A stretch of DNA of 64,000 nucleotides, taken from Tubulanus polymorphus (taxonomy: Eukaryota > Nemertea > Palaeonemertea > Tubulaniformes > Tubulanidae). The notes below the pieces were generated by a model, which made no database searches, had not been told where the DNA came from, and was given only the letters and a program-made list of their open reading frames with translations. Shown here piece after piece: positions 26,901 to 37,404 of the stretch; positions within the stretch are counted from its first letter, which is position 1, and each line of letters opens with the position of its first letter. The DNA is taken from positions 24,706,001 through 24,770,000 of the forward strand of contig NC_134025.1 of the NCBI RefSeq assembly GCF_964204645.1, read 5' to 3'. The translations under genes were made by a program, and so were the position numbers.

Positions 26901-29813
26901 GCCGGTGAAGTTGCGGCCAAACGTGACAACGAAATATGTGGTGTAGGCGTGGCATACGATTCTAAAATAGCCGGTATGATTCGCATTATCATATTTGACG
27001 AATGCCCTCGCACTAGCCATCCAGAGATTAAATTAGATTTTTCAATTAAAAAATGTTTAAAATGATTAATGAATGACTGGGTGATGTTAATCTAAAGCTA
27101 AAGCACCCACTTATTTCAATATTCATGAAAAGATTTTTCTTAATGATTTTTCAAGGACTCCGTATGTTGGATCAACCATACATGACTGATTTAATCGAAG
27201 CTAACTCGATGGCCCACGAGCCCAATCTGATAGACATTTACAGCGCTAGTTGGGGTCCCACAGACGATGGTAAAACTGTCGATGGACCACGCAATGCTAC
27301 TATGCGAGCAGTCGTCAACGGTGTCAATGAAGTATGTGCAACATTTCAATAATGCTATTAAGACATTCTAAATCTGATTTTATGTATTGTTCATGAGGTA
27401 TAATCTATTTTCCGAATAAAATATATATATCTATTTTAGGGTCGCCACGGTAAAGGTAGTATTTACGTCTGGGCATCGGGAGATGGAGGGCCCGATGACG
27501 ACTGCAACTGTGATGGATACGCGGCGAGCATGTGGACAATTTCTATCAACTCTGCCACAAACGACGGCCAAACTGCTAGCTACGACGAGTCATGTTCTTC
27601 AACCCTTGCATCGACTTTCTCCAATGGAAAGTCCTGGTTCATGGACGCTGGAGTGGTAAGATAAACGTTTCTTTTCAAAATGCAGTTACTCGCTTTGTTA
27701 GGGATCTAATGCAATTTACGCATCTGACGTTGGTTACAATATGCCATTTCAGGCAACAGTCGATCTGTATGGTGAATGTACGTTGAAACATTCGGGCACA
27801 TCGGCTGCTGCTCCTGAGGCTGCCGGAGTATTCGCGCTAGCGCTGGAAGCCAAGTAAGAAATCCTCTAGAATAATAATAACACAAAAGCTATGGCATTCT
27901 ATGTGTCATTTCAAAAAATCACCCCTTTATTCAATGAAGAGATTGATATCTTGTTTTTCTGATATGTAAAATGAGTTGGGATTAGAATAAAGAAGACTCA
28001 TTGCAATAGCGAAGGACTCGTATTTACACAACTTTCATGTTATCAGGAATTGTACATCCATGAGCTAATAAGAATTCAATTTTGGTTTACAGCAAAGGAC
28101 TGACATGGCGTGATGTCCAACATCTAACTGTTCTAACTTCCAAGCGAAATCATCTATACGATAATAGCGGTAAACATAATTGGACGATAAATGGAGCAGG
28201 ACTGGAGTTCAATCATCTGTTCGGATACGGCGTGCTCGATGCTGGTGACATGGTCGACCTGGCCCTGAACTGGCGAAACGTTCCTGATCGCTACCACTGC
28301 ACCGCGGGAACTGTCAAAGGAAAATAGTAAGTTCTTTTTGTTTAGACTCGATAGGGAAACAAACGCATCAGACACAGCTAATCTCAATCTCACGTTTAAC
28401 TACGCAATTTCTTAAAAAGCTCAATATTTAGATGATGCACGAGACGCAATGCAATAAGCTAAATGCTTTACAAAGGAAATGAAATAGTCTTTGTATTCAT
28501 GCGTGAGTAATTTGTGTAAAATCTTGAATGTAAGAATAATTGCTATCATCGTGTTCAGCTGCTGTCATGGACATGTTTACTGGAACTGCTCATTTCGTTA
28601 CCATGGCAACGATGCTAATCAAGTAACGCTGAAATTAAAAGGCTTCGTTCAAAGGCTACGTTCAACTATTAATAACGTTCAGATGTTGTTGTTTCGACGT
28701 TATCACTATAGCCCTTCCCTTCGAAACACTCCTTTGACGACATCAAAACTAATTTACCATCGTAATAATTTTTACATTTGCAAGAAATTTAAAAGAATAC
28801 GTGTTACTATATCATTATCATTGAAAGGCGCTGTTAAAAAAAAATATTGCTGACGCATTTTCTTTCTATTTCGGTGAAATTAATTCATATTCGACTATTT
28901 TAAATCGCGAATTATTTCTATTTGCATTAATCATACTACCGCAGGACCCAATGGACCTCATTCGAATAAGCATACATTTCAAATTGAATGTTAGACAATG
29001 TCATCATTATCAATAGGAAAATATCAATATAATTTTTGATATATATAATTATAAATATATAATTTTTGAAATTAAGGTATGAACTCTAAAAAATTCTAGT
29101 CTGTCAAGATAAAAGATACATGACACCAAAGAGTCGTTAAGTTTGAAATCTCAATGCAAAAGATAAAGCTTTTTAGGATGGATTTTAAATGTATTGGAAA
29201 CATTCGGTACTAATTTCATGGGGTGGGGAAATCACTTTCAAGTACAATGTTCAGTTTCCGTTCGTGTACAATTTCAGTGATTTTCATCAAGGAGAAGCCT
29301 TGCTTCTGACGATCACTACCGATGCTTGTAAAGGACATGAGAATCAAGTGAATTACCTGGAACACGTTCAGTCATTCATTACACTTCGAGCCAGCAGACG
29401 GGGAGACGTTACAATTTTCCTCACCTCACCGATGAACACTACGTAAGTAGGGATGACCCACCCACACGTGTCAAAACATTTCAAAATGGAATTCGTTACA
29501 CATTGTACATATATCCTTTTACAGATCCATGATTTTGAGTAAACGCCCAAGAGACGAAGATGCGAAAGAAGGCTTCGTTAAGTGGCCGTTCATGACCACA
29601 CATACCTGGGCCGAGAATCCACGCGGTACGTGGCGCCTGGCCGTCATTTTCGACTCCGAGAAGCCACAAACCGGAACACTGTTCGAATGGACACTTCTTC
29701 TACATGGCACGAAAAAGGCACCTTACGCTCACCAGAAGGTCATCTTCGGAAAGCATTCCAAGTTGGCCGTAGTCAAGCGAGAACATCAGGGTCCGAATTT
29801 CAAATTCGAGTGA
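17988..29813 (+). CDS. PCSK2: Prohormone convertase 2 (PC2), 13 exons
   Basis: This subtilisin/kexin protease cleaves prohormones and neuropeptide precursors at dibasic sites in secretory granules. Exons: 17988-18182, 23046-23150, 23644-23808, 24029-24137, 25135-25172, 26102-26178, 26885-26973, 27156-27331, 27440-27655, 27753-27853, 28093-28326, 29278-29442, 29525-29813. All have GT-AG borders and matching phases, giving 652 residues (human about 638). Domains in order: signal peptide, propeptide with an RTKR-GY cleavage site in exon 3, catalytic domain, P domain with RRGD. Asp190 (MDDG), His231 (SHGTRC) and Ser407 ([10 protein letters not shown]) form the triad. Asp333 (ASGDGG) replaces the usual oxyanion Asn, which is diagnostic of PC2 against furin and PC1/3. 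The His-to-Asp and His-to-Ser spacings (102 and 176) equal those of human PC2. Odd points are an extra polar insert after the propeptide site and a short C-terminus. Confidence 0.96.
18183..23045. other. PCSK2 intron 1 (4.9 kb)
   Basis: This is the largest intron of the gene, bounded by GTAAGT and TTTTAG. It contains low-complexity ATACAAT-type repeats near 21549-21640 and a GCTCACTGCGCTCCG string near 19180 of the kind often left by mobile elements. I found no nested gene; open frames such as 19394-19633 and 22430-22687 show no domain. Confidence 0.6.
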
Positions 29814-32060
29814 GAACACAATTCCTCACATAAAAAAACGGCACCTTCCAATGAAAATGAAATAATGACGACGACTCTATCTTTGGTTTTGTGTGCCTCC
29901 CCTCGTCGACCTTTCTGTATTGAGTAAACTAAATAAGATATGTACATCTGTAGGCCTATAATTCATTTGTCTATCATGATAATCCTTCATGCTATAGGCG
30001 CAATTTTTGTTTCCGTTACATAGACGACCTTAATAAGATATATGTTTAATTATGATTAAATTAAATCATTATCATTACTTGATAATTGATGAAGTTTCAC
30101 AAATTGATCTCAGAAGGTTTCGTTAGTGAAATAACACACAAACAATGCGGATTGTATCTGTGCTATTGGTTAAACAACTACGAATCGGAACGAATCCCAC
30201 CGAAATTTATAGAATAGAATTATTAAAAACCTTTCATCTATTTTCGATTCTTTTGTAGGGATTTTGTGTTCTAAATACTTCAGTATTCTACGTAGGCGTT
30301 TGAACATCGCAATGCGTATAATCTATTCTAGTAGATTACAACTAGTCTTCTCAATATACTTAAGTTTGAAATTCTTAACTAGTAAATGATTTCACGAGTT
30401 CTTTTGCCTTGCACTTATTAAATGCTGTTTTGGATTGGTAACTTCTTACATGGTACGCACGCTTTGAGACCCTTGCACTAAATATATATAAAATGGACTA
30501 TATATTACTTCATGTTACAAAAAAAACTTAATCATCTATCAAAGCAATACTACAGAATTACTATTAAAGAATCAACTCAATGTAAATAGAATACTAAAGA
30601 ATTCGGTTATTTGCATGCATATATACGTACGCTTGGCATTCTGGAATGGCTTATGAGGATGATGGAATATATTACGTGAAGCCCCTTTGTTAGTTTCGTA
30701 CAACGTACGAACATCGTCGTGTTGTTCCCTTGTTAAATATTAACGAATTCGTTGTGGTATATATATAAGTGATAAGAAGCTTTTAAATTTCTGAGTGCAT
30801 TACGACATAGCATTCGACGAATTCAATCTATTCAAAGTCTTTAAGTGTTACTATTTTTGACATTTGGGTTTAACGGTCAAGGAACGTGTCGAGATTAATT
30901 CTTCTCCATAAAGATTGAAAAATAAGTTTCTACACTTTTTCAAGCCACTCGTGCAGTACTATTAAGATTATATATTACAAATTTTCCGCTGATGTTCTCC
31001 AGTCCAACTTCTATTGGTAACCAAAGGCACCGCGATTTGTTGATTTTAAAAGATGCTGGATCATCCAAATGTTATAATAATTAAGGTTTATTATTCATTA
31101 TGAATACTACGATTAATTGAATCACTAATAACACACTTTTTCATTATTGATAGCCTTCTATATGATAATCAAACATTGTCTGTGCATGTTTCGCAGTATC
31201 GTTACGCTATTACATTATCTATATTCATAAACAGCCTATGGAACCTTACAGAAATGATGGCTTCTTCTTGAACGCAGTAGAAATACAACATAACTTTTTG
31301 CCTTCAAATATCAACGATATTCTAAAAGCTCCGTCTGATTGGAAATATATCTAGTAGCATTTCACTAGCCATACGTTCGAATATCTAAAAGTTAGCGTTT
31401 CTCCGGAAATTTGGGAAGGCAGCCATCTTTTCCGAAGAATCTATAAAAGGGAAATTTGAAATACATACGAATTGCATTTAAATGATACGTGTTCGTCATG
31501 CCTCCCCCGCTCCTCTATTAATTGTGAGCTCTCTATGTCTGTGATTTAGTTGATATTTTCTTGTACTGGTCTCTATTTGGAAATAACACCAAATCTATAT
31601 ACATATCATTTGTAATATATCGTACCTAAATACTCTATACTAACTGTTACAGTCGAGGTGGCCCTCCTGCTACTTAAAACATGTCCTATACGTCCTAAAT
31701 CTTAATTTCAGTAACGTTGCTTTGTCACTTCGCTGCCACTCAAAATGTAAAGTTGATATTGATTTTTAGAAATCCTGGGCTTGCCAAATATTTCTATATC
31801 ACTTTTTTCGGCGCAAAGAGTATCATCTATTTTGATTTATAAGAATACGTATTCAAACTGTGAATTGCTCTGCATGAAATTCAGTGACCTCGTTTATTTC
31901 TAACCCGCCGATGATGTTTTCCCACCAATATTACCGGAGGCTTTCTGTTTGTCTTGGTCATTTAAACGACATGAATTTATGGCGGCATAACTGAGCATTT
32001 ATCAAAAATATGTAAATTGTAAAGTTGTTGAATGATATTATGATATTAATAAAAAGTTAT
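29814..32060 (+). other. Putative PCSK2 3' UTR and spacer
   Basis: About 2.2 kb of AT-rich sequence follows the PCSK2 stop. It has no coding potential and ends near a canonical AATAAA at 32048-32053, which is the polyadenylation signal I favour. Long 3' UTRs are usual for neuroendocrine genes, but the true end cannot be fixed without transcripts. Nothing else is recognisable up to the next gene near 32681. Confidence 0.4.
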
Positions 32061-32680
32061 TTTGTGATCAGAACAGATGTCCATACAATATATTTGTTGT
32101 CATTCATCATTTGTTTCCTGATTAGGATTCAAGGCAGTTCGCAATTTTATTTCATCACGTAGACGATGCACAGGAACTATAAACCAACAGAAAAACTCTA
32201 GCAAATGGTCAATGAATTAATGCTGTAAATTGCTGAGTTGTTCCGAGAAGGAAGTACCGGTGTAAATGTTCTGTCCCCATTGGTCCGGTATTCTACCGTA
32301 TGTGTGATTATAGACCTATAACTAGAGGAATACTTTATCGGACGTCTTTTTCTGTTAAAGTCAACAAGGGGCAGTACCGAAGATAAACGAAATATGCATC
32401 CAAATATATAGATTGCAATATAGTCTAGAGCGAATATCGTTTAAAAGTGACAATATATTTGCTTAACTCATTGATTTATTTGTGTTCAATATTTAAATCG
32501 AATGCTCGACTTTGACATTTAAAGTTTATGTATACACTTGCTTTTTTCTTATCTTACAGATAAGTAAATTGTTCTTTGCCTACGTAATGTTTCACTTTTA
32601 AGACTAGTGACACAACGTTTACTTTATAAAGGATTATATATGTTAGAACCTATAGCCGCGCAAAGGCTAGGGAAGTTGTC

Positions 32681-33950
32681 ATGGCACATTTTTTCAAAAC
32701 GGTAGGTGTTTCAAAATTATCCATAAGCTCAGCAAAGATGAACTGAAATGTACATTAGTCTACTGAAGAAATAAAGAATTGGCTTCCCGTTTCTGTGTGC
32801 GGAGTTATGTGATATCTATATAGGAAATGCAAATTCCTGAACATTTCATCAATTTCAGGATCTCAGTGAAGCAGTTAAAGCGAAGAGTAAAGTTCCAAAA
32901 TGTATCGCAGATCCACATCACTACATCGGTCAGTTTTTACACACTCGGGCTGCATCAGAACGAGACCTCACCGACAGGAATGACTCGCTAAACCGCAAAG
33001 AGCGGATGACACTTCGCAGAATAGACCGGCGTAGACAGCGAGTTATCGAAGAATTAGAAGCCGTACAGGTCAGAACAGTTAATTTGGACATTTTGGAAAA
33101 CCGTCGTAGTAGTAACCCACAGAAGGCTCCAATCAAAGACATCGAAATTGATAGCATACCGAGACGAAATAGGTCAATGACACAGCCAACGAGCGTCTAC
33201 CACAATAATACTCATAAAATACCGAGAAGGAAAATTTCATCTGACCATTCTCTTCCACCACTGATCGTACAGAAACAAGAAGTCATCGATTCTAAGGTTC
33301 CCGACGTCCAGTGCTGTCCAGATCCACGTAAAAGACGCGTTTCTCAGCATGAAAGATATCGGCGAGATGCTGTCAAATACGAATCGTGTCAATCAGAATC
33401 AAGACGTGCCGAAGCGAATCCGATATTACCATCACAACCATGTGCGAATTTGAGAAAAATTTCACTGCCGCAACTTCCTGCAAGTTCTTTCAGGAAACTG
33501 AGGCCACAACAACAAATGTTACCACCGATCAGCAAATCATCGGATACCAGGCCGATAGGCGGCAACATAAACAACGTGAACTGGTTCACTCGCAAGAGCA
33601 GGTATTATTACCCGATGACATCACTTACTGCGTCATTAGATCAGTATAATAGCAGCCTAGCTATCAACGCTAACACGAAAAAAAGATTGAACGACGCGAA
33701 GAGGATCACGACGGTATTATCGAATATTCAGTTCCTGCGCGAATTCGAACCTGCCGATGATTCCGAGAGCATCGAAAGTGGCCCTAGCATCGGAAAAACT
33801 TCGATAGGTAATAATTTGTGTGAGGAGACGCAACCGGCAAATTCTGATGGAAAAGCGGCAGTACAAGAAACCGAAGAAAAATCTACGATGAATGTCATAG
33901 ATATTTTGCAACTGGAAAACCGGCCACGATCATTTTCAGAACCACCGTAA
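32681..33950 (+). CDS. Uncharacterised basic protein, two predicted exons
   Basis: The long frame is open from an acceptor (TTTCAG) at 32858, so the coding exon is 32859-33950 rather than starting at the ATG at 33006. A seven-codon first exon, 32681-32701 (MAHFFKT), ends at a GTAGGT donor and joins in phase 0, giving 370 residues. The product starts with a conserved-looking segment, then a strongly basic helix-prone stretch (RRIDRRRQRVIEELEAV, around residues 60-76). A long Ser/Pro/Arg-rich tail of low complexity follows. There is no signal peptide, membrane segment or domain that I recognise. The unusual amino-acid composition and the length of the frame support a real gene. The tiny first exon is inferred from splice consensus only. 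Confidence 0.6.
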
Positions 33951-34149
33951 CAATAATTCGTGAACACGGAAGTGGAATCCTATGCTAGCTTAAGCTTATG
34001 AATTAACGGTCATGGCGAACTTTCATGCCGTCAAAATACCGTGTAAACGTCTTCATACCGCGTAAAAATGCGATGTATGAATGCCTAGAAACGTAAAATA
34101 GAAAATGTTCTCGTTTAGTTCATTTCTAGAATCTAGATTATTTGCATGT
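33951..34149. other. 3' flank of the basic-protein gene
   Basis: This short spacer probably holds the 3' UTR of the uncharacterised upstream gene before the retroelement tail begins. No unambiguous polyadenylation signal separate from the repeat could be assigned. Confidence 0.35.
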
Positions 34150-34793
34150 GTATTTGCAAGTATGTTATTATTTATCCATGTATTCATTTTGGAAATAAAT
34201 TGCAACATTGTGTACAATGAGCCAATCAATACATGATGTTGTAGCATAAAATTGCGGTTTCAGAAAAAGCTAGGCTTGTATATGAACTGAAACCCAGAAT
34301 AGGAATGTGAGATATAAAGTGTAGTAGTTGGTTATAGAGACCTACTGTGCAAAATCTACCTAAATACAGAGATTGAGATTCATAAATATAGCAGCTTAAA
34401 ATGGACCAACAAAAGAGGATAGTCGATTATTAAGTGAAGATATAATGGCGTTTCATGTTTGATTTGAAATTATCCAAACTTTGGTAATCTGAGCAGATTT
34501 GGATAAAGGGTCTGTGTATTCTAGGTAGTAATTTTAAGTGATGATTCTTAAGACTCTTTTTTGAAGTCTGTATAATTTACCGAAGTCGAAAATGTTGCCC
34601 GATACAACATTACAATAAAATAGGTGAGGGTAGATAAGGCTGACATACAGTTGTCTTATTATATTACAAGGTAAAAGTTTAGATAATTTGGAGATACGAA
34701 TATGTTTTGCTACAATTGTAGTGGTGGTGATACTTGTGTGTTTTTCCCAGTTCAGTTTTTCGTCAATTTGAATGCCTAAGAATTGACGTGAAA
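34150..34793 (-). mobile_element. CR1/Jockey-like non-LTR retrotransposon, 3' fragment
   Basis: Read on the minus strand from 34789, the sequence encodes a reverse-transcriptase C-terminal region. It has RQFLGIQIDEKLNWEKH, then LPCNIIRQLYVSLIYPHLFY, then LYRLQKRVLRI. This order (FLG-I-DEKLNW, LY-SLIYPHL-YC, LQKR--R-I) is characteristic of CR1/Jockey-type elements. The frame breaks at a stop near 34540 and continues in another frame with LEYTDPL. A non-coding 3' tail follows, ending in TTGCAATTTATTTCC. It is 5'-truncated and inactive. A second copy of the tail lies at 7586-7680. Confidence 0.75.
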
Positions 34794-34946
34794 CCCTGGG
34801 TCCAGTTGCACATGTTATGGCTCAAATTCAAGACTAGCCTTAAACCAACATAGTTCGATAGCCAATCTAATCTAATTACTTAAGACCAGTTTTAAGATTT
34901 AAGACCACTTTTTGACTTAAGTCACGACTGTGCAACTGGGCCCTGG
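34794..34946. mobile_element. Small MITE-like element with CAGTTGCACA termini
   Basis: The ends GGGTCCAGTTGCACA (from about 34798) and TGTGCAACTGGGCCC (to about 34944) are inverted repeats around a roughly 120-base core without coding capacity. CCCTGG appears at both edges, 34794-34799 and 34941-34946, and may be or overlap a target-site duplication. The core contains nested partial repeats of ACTTAAGACC/TTTAAGACC. It abuts the truncation point of the adjacent retroelement, so it may have inserted into it. Confidence 0.6.
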
Positions 34947-35007
34947 CTGTTTATTCCTATATAGGTCACCTTCATCAGACCGAGTTGTATTTTCAATCGC
35001 GATATTG

Positions 35008-35061
35008 AAAGCGTTCTGGAATTCCCTCACCGGGAAAGCGTTCTGGAATTCCCTCACCGGG
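35008..35061. repeat. 27-bp tandem duplication
   Basis: A 27-base unit beginning AAAGCGTTCTGGAATTCC and ending ACCGGG occurs twice head to tail without a mismatch. It lies about 280 bases upstream of the vWA-protease start codon. Function unknown; possibly promoter-proximal. Confidence 0.85.
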
Positions 35062-35343
35062 AATACCCATTATCATAGAAAGTATGATTATGTCGAAGGA
35101 AAACTGAGCCGACTATTAATAACGAATACTCGGACGGATAGCTTGATCTTCGTAATATAACCAAGAGGGGACATTTAAAGTAGGTCTATTGCTGAAAGTG
35201 AATAAAGGTGAATCCTTAATCATTTGAAATGGTGTATAGTACTCGTTCACGATTTCTGAAATACATCGTTGCACATTTCAAGGTATATTATTTCATTCAA
35301 AAATTTTAAAAGAATGTCATTGTATCGTATTTTCAGCGGGAAA

Positions 35344-37404
35344 ATGTCATCATTGATCGGTATCTTCGTCGACGTGTCAGGCTCAATGAGGAGAAGCTTT
35401 ACCGCAGGCAGCAGAGGCCAGAAAATGGAAGGAGGAAGCTGGGCGCGATCAATCTTTAAAACCGTTGATGAATTTATCAAACACGATGTTTCGTCTGATG
35501 ACAAAGTTTTCTCGATCGGTTTTGGTGCAAAGAATACCCCCGAGGTTTTTGACTTACTGAACACAGTCCGCTTGAATCGTGGCCACCTCGGAAATCGGCT
35601 GTACGATGATTTTGATAAAGTGGTTATATTGAACAAGTTGTTAACGATTCTAGAGAGTAATGGGGCTCCATACGTGCGAGATTGGGCAGATTGCAGTATA
35701 CTGTTGAATGAAGTTTCTCACAGAGATGCAAATACGATCCTTTCTTCAGTTGAAAAGAGTGACGAATTTAGAAGAGATTTTGTGCGGTCCTTACCTGATG
35801 AATGTCGCATCCGATGTTATCGGTCTGAAATGGCCCGCCATTCTAGCGCAGTATTGAGTTGGTTTGGGCAAGGCACGATGTTAGGTGGCGTGTTCAACGC
35901 ACCGGAGAGAATGGTCAAGTCAAGAACAAAACAGTCCATCAGGGACGTAGTGCACAATAGTAGAATGTTGATGAAGATACGAACTCAAGATGTATCGGCT
36001 AAATCTATCATGAGTGTGGAAGAAGCATCAGCTATAATGCACGATGGCTCAAACGCCGACGAATTAAAGGAATCAGAGATTGACGAAATGATGGAAACGG
36101 TAGAATCCGTCATCTATGGTGGAACTCCATTTTTTCAAGCGTTACGACAGGCGGAATCCCTTTTCAAAAGATCACCAAACAATGATGAAAAAAAGGTCTT
36201 AGTTATCCTGTCAGATGGTTTTCCTACAGATTCGAGAGATGTGACATCGTTTAGATCACGCTTTCTCGAAAATGGGGTTACGATTGTTACTTGTTTCATT
36301 ACGACAGATGATATTGACGACCCGAGACGGCTCTACAGCAAAAAAGGATTGTGGTGGAATGAAGGCGCTAGGTTTCTTTTTGATCTCAGTTCGACGATTG
36401 CAACACAGGTGGTTCCTCGCACGATATTTGTCAAAAGAGGTTGGAATATCGATATAACCGACAATGAGACGCGGTTGTTTTTCCAAATAAGCCATCCGGA
36501 TTTCATCGCAGATATTTGGTCATTTGCGCGAGATGTTGTATGTTCACAGGACGCTCTCGTTGATTTGTTGGCTTGGGTTGACTTGGACCTGCTGATCAAC
36601 AAGGCTAACCAGGGTTTCCGACCTCAGGAACAGAGCGGGGGTACTTGCTATGCCAATGCTGTCGCCGTGGTATTATACCTTGCAATGAAGCGTATCGTTG
36701 GTCGTACGGATGGATATCCTAACTTTTTCGATCTTCGAGCAAAAATCATCGACATCTATGGAATGCACGGGGCAAACACTCGCAATGTCCTCGATATGAT
36801 CTGTCCAGAATATCGCTTGCATCACAAACCGGTAGAAATAAAAGGAGCGCTTGTGGCTATTTCTAAAAAACGACCAGTAGTCGCAAGATTTAGACTAACT
36901 GACGACGAGTGGCGTTCATTTTCATTGTTTTTTAGGCAAAATCCACGGGGAATTTTGTCAGAGCGTGACCTCAAGTGTCATCGACCGACGACCGACAAAC
37001 TATTCGGCCATGCAGTCGTCCTTACTAGTTACAACAGTGAATGTTTAAGATTCATGAACTCGTGGGGCACTGATTGGGCCGATAGTGGCTACTTTAAAGT
37101 AGCCAATGCCCGCGTGATCGATTTTGAATTCTTCGATGTATATTGGACGCTGTCCGATTTGCATCCATCGGAGATCCGCGAGTTCGAAAAATATGGACCA
37201 GAAATAGCTGACCGACTATTCAAATCATTGCGGGGATTGCAATCAGCCACGTACACCTGTCCGATTTGTAGGAAACCATCGAAGGTCACAGAATTCACGG
37301 GCAAGTTAGTTCAAGCGAAATGTCCGAATTGTTTGGAGTTGTTTAGTGTAGATGAGAGTTGTCATGATCTAGTATTGAATATGTACTTGACGTCGCTGGG
37401 TTAG
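35344..37404 (+). CDS. vWA / papain-like protease / zinc-ribbon fusion protein
   Basis: A single uninterrupted frame. I prefer the ATG at 35344 (686 residues) because TATTTTCAG just before it could be a 5'-UTR splice acceptor; the frame also contains ATGs at 35269 and 35314. Numbered from 35269: a vWA MIDAS motif DVSGS at 35-39, Thr in GGTP, and LSDGFPTD, the halves separated by a roughly 200-residue insert. Next comes a C1-papain-like domain with Gln-Ser-Gly-Gly-Thr-Cys460, His581 (GHAVVL) and Asn597 (NSWGTDW), so triad and oxyanion Gln are intact. A C-terminal CPIC...CPNC zinc ribbon uses Cys664, 667, 685 and 688. There is no signal peptide or cathepsin-type propeptide, so it is probably cytosolic. 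The intronless structure beside intron-rich genes suggests retroposition or transfer. Function unknown. Confidence 0.85.
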   Translation: MSSLIGIFVDVSGSMRRSFTAGSRGQKMEGGSWARSIFKTVDEFIKHDVSSDDKVFSIGFGAKNTPEVFDLLNTVRLNRGHLGNRLYDDFDKVVILNKLLTILESNGAPYVRDWADCSILLNEVSHRDANTILSSVEKSDEFRRDFVRSLPDECRIRCYRSEMARHSSAVLSWFGQGTMLGGVFNAPERMVKSRTKQSIRDVVHNSRMLMKIRTQDVSAKSIMSVEEASAIMHDGSNADELKESEIDEMMETVESVIYGGTPFFQALRQAESLFKRSPNNDEKKVLVILSDGFPTDSRDVTSFRSRFLENGVTIVTCFITTDDIDDPRRLYSKKGLWWNEGARFLFDLSSTIATQVVPRTIFVKRGWNIDITDNETRLFFQISHPDFIADIWSFARDVVCSQDALVDLLAWVDLDLLINKANQGFRPQEQSGGTCYANAVAVVLYLAMKRIVGRTDGYPNFFDLRAKIIDIYGMHGANTRNVLDMICPEYRLHHKPVEIKGALVAISKKRPVVARFRLTDDEWRSFSLFFRQNPRGILSERDLKCHRPTTDKLFGHAVVLTSYNSECLRFMNSWGTDWADSGYFKVANARVIDFEFFDVYWTLSDLHPSEIREFEKYGPEIADRLFKSLRGLQSATYTCPICRKPSKVTEFTGKLVQAKCPNCLELFSVDESCHDLVLNMYLTSLG

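Noticed and set aside
28491-28853. 120-codon frame between PCSK2 exons 11 and 12
   Set aside because: It lies wholly within an intron, has no domain similarity, and the flanking exons splice in phase without it.
33006-33008. ATG at 33006 as the start of the basic protein
   Set aside because: The frame stays open for 49 codons upstream to a clear acceptor, and that upstream peptide looks coding, so this Met is probably internal.
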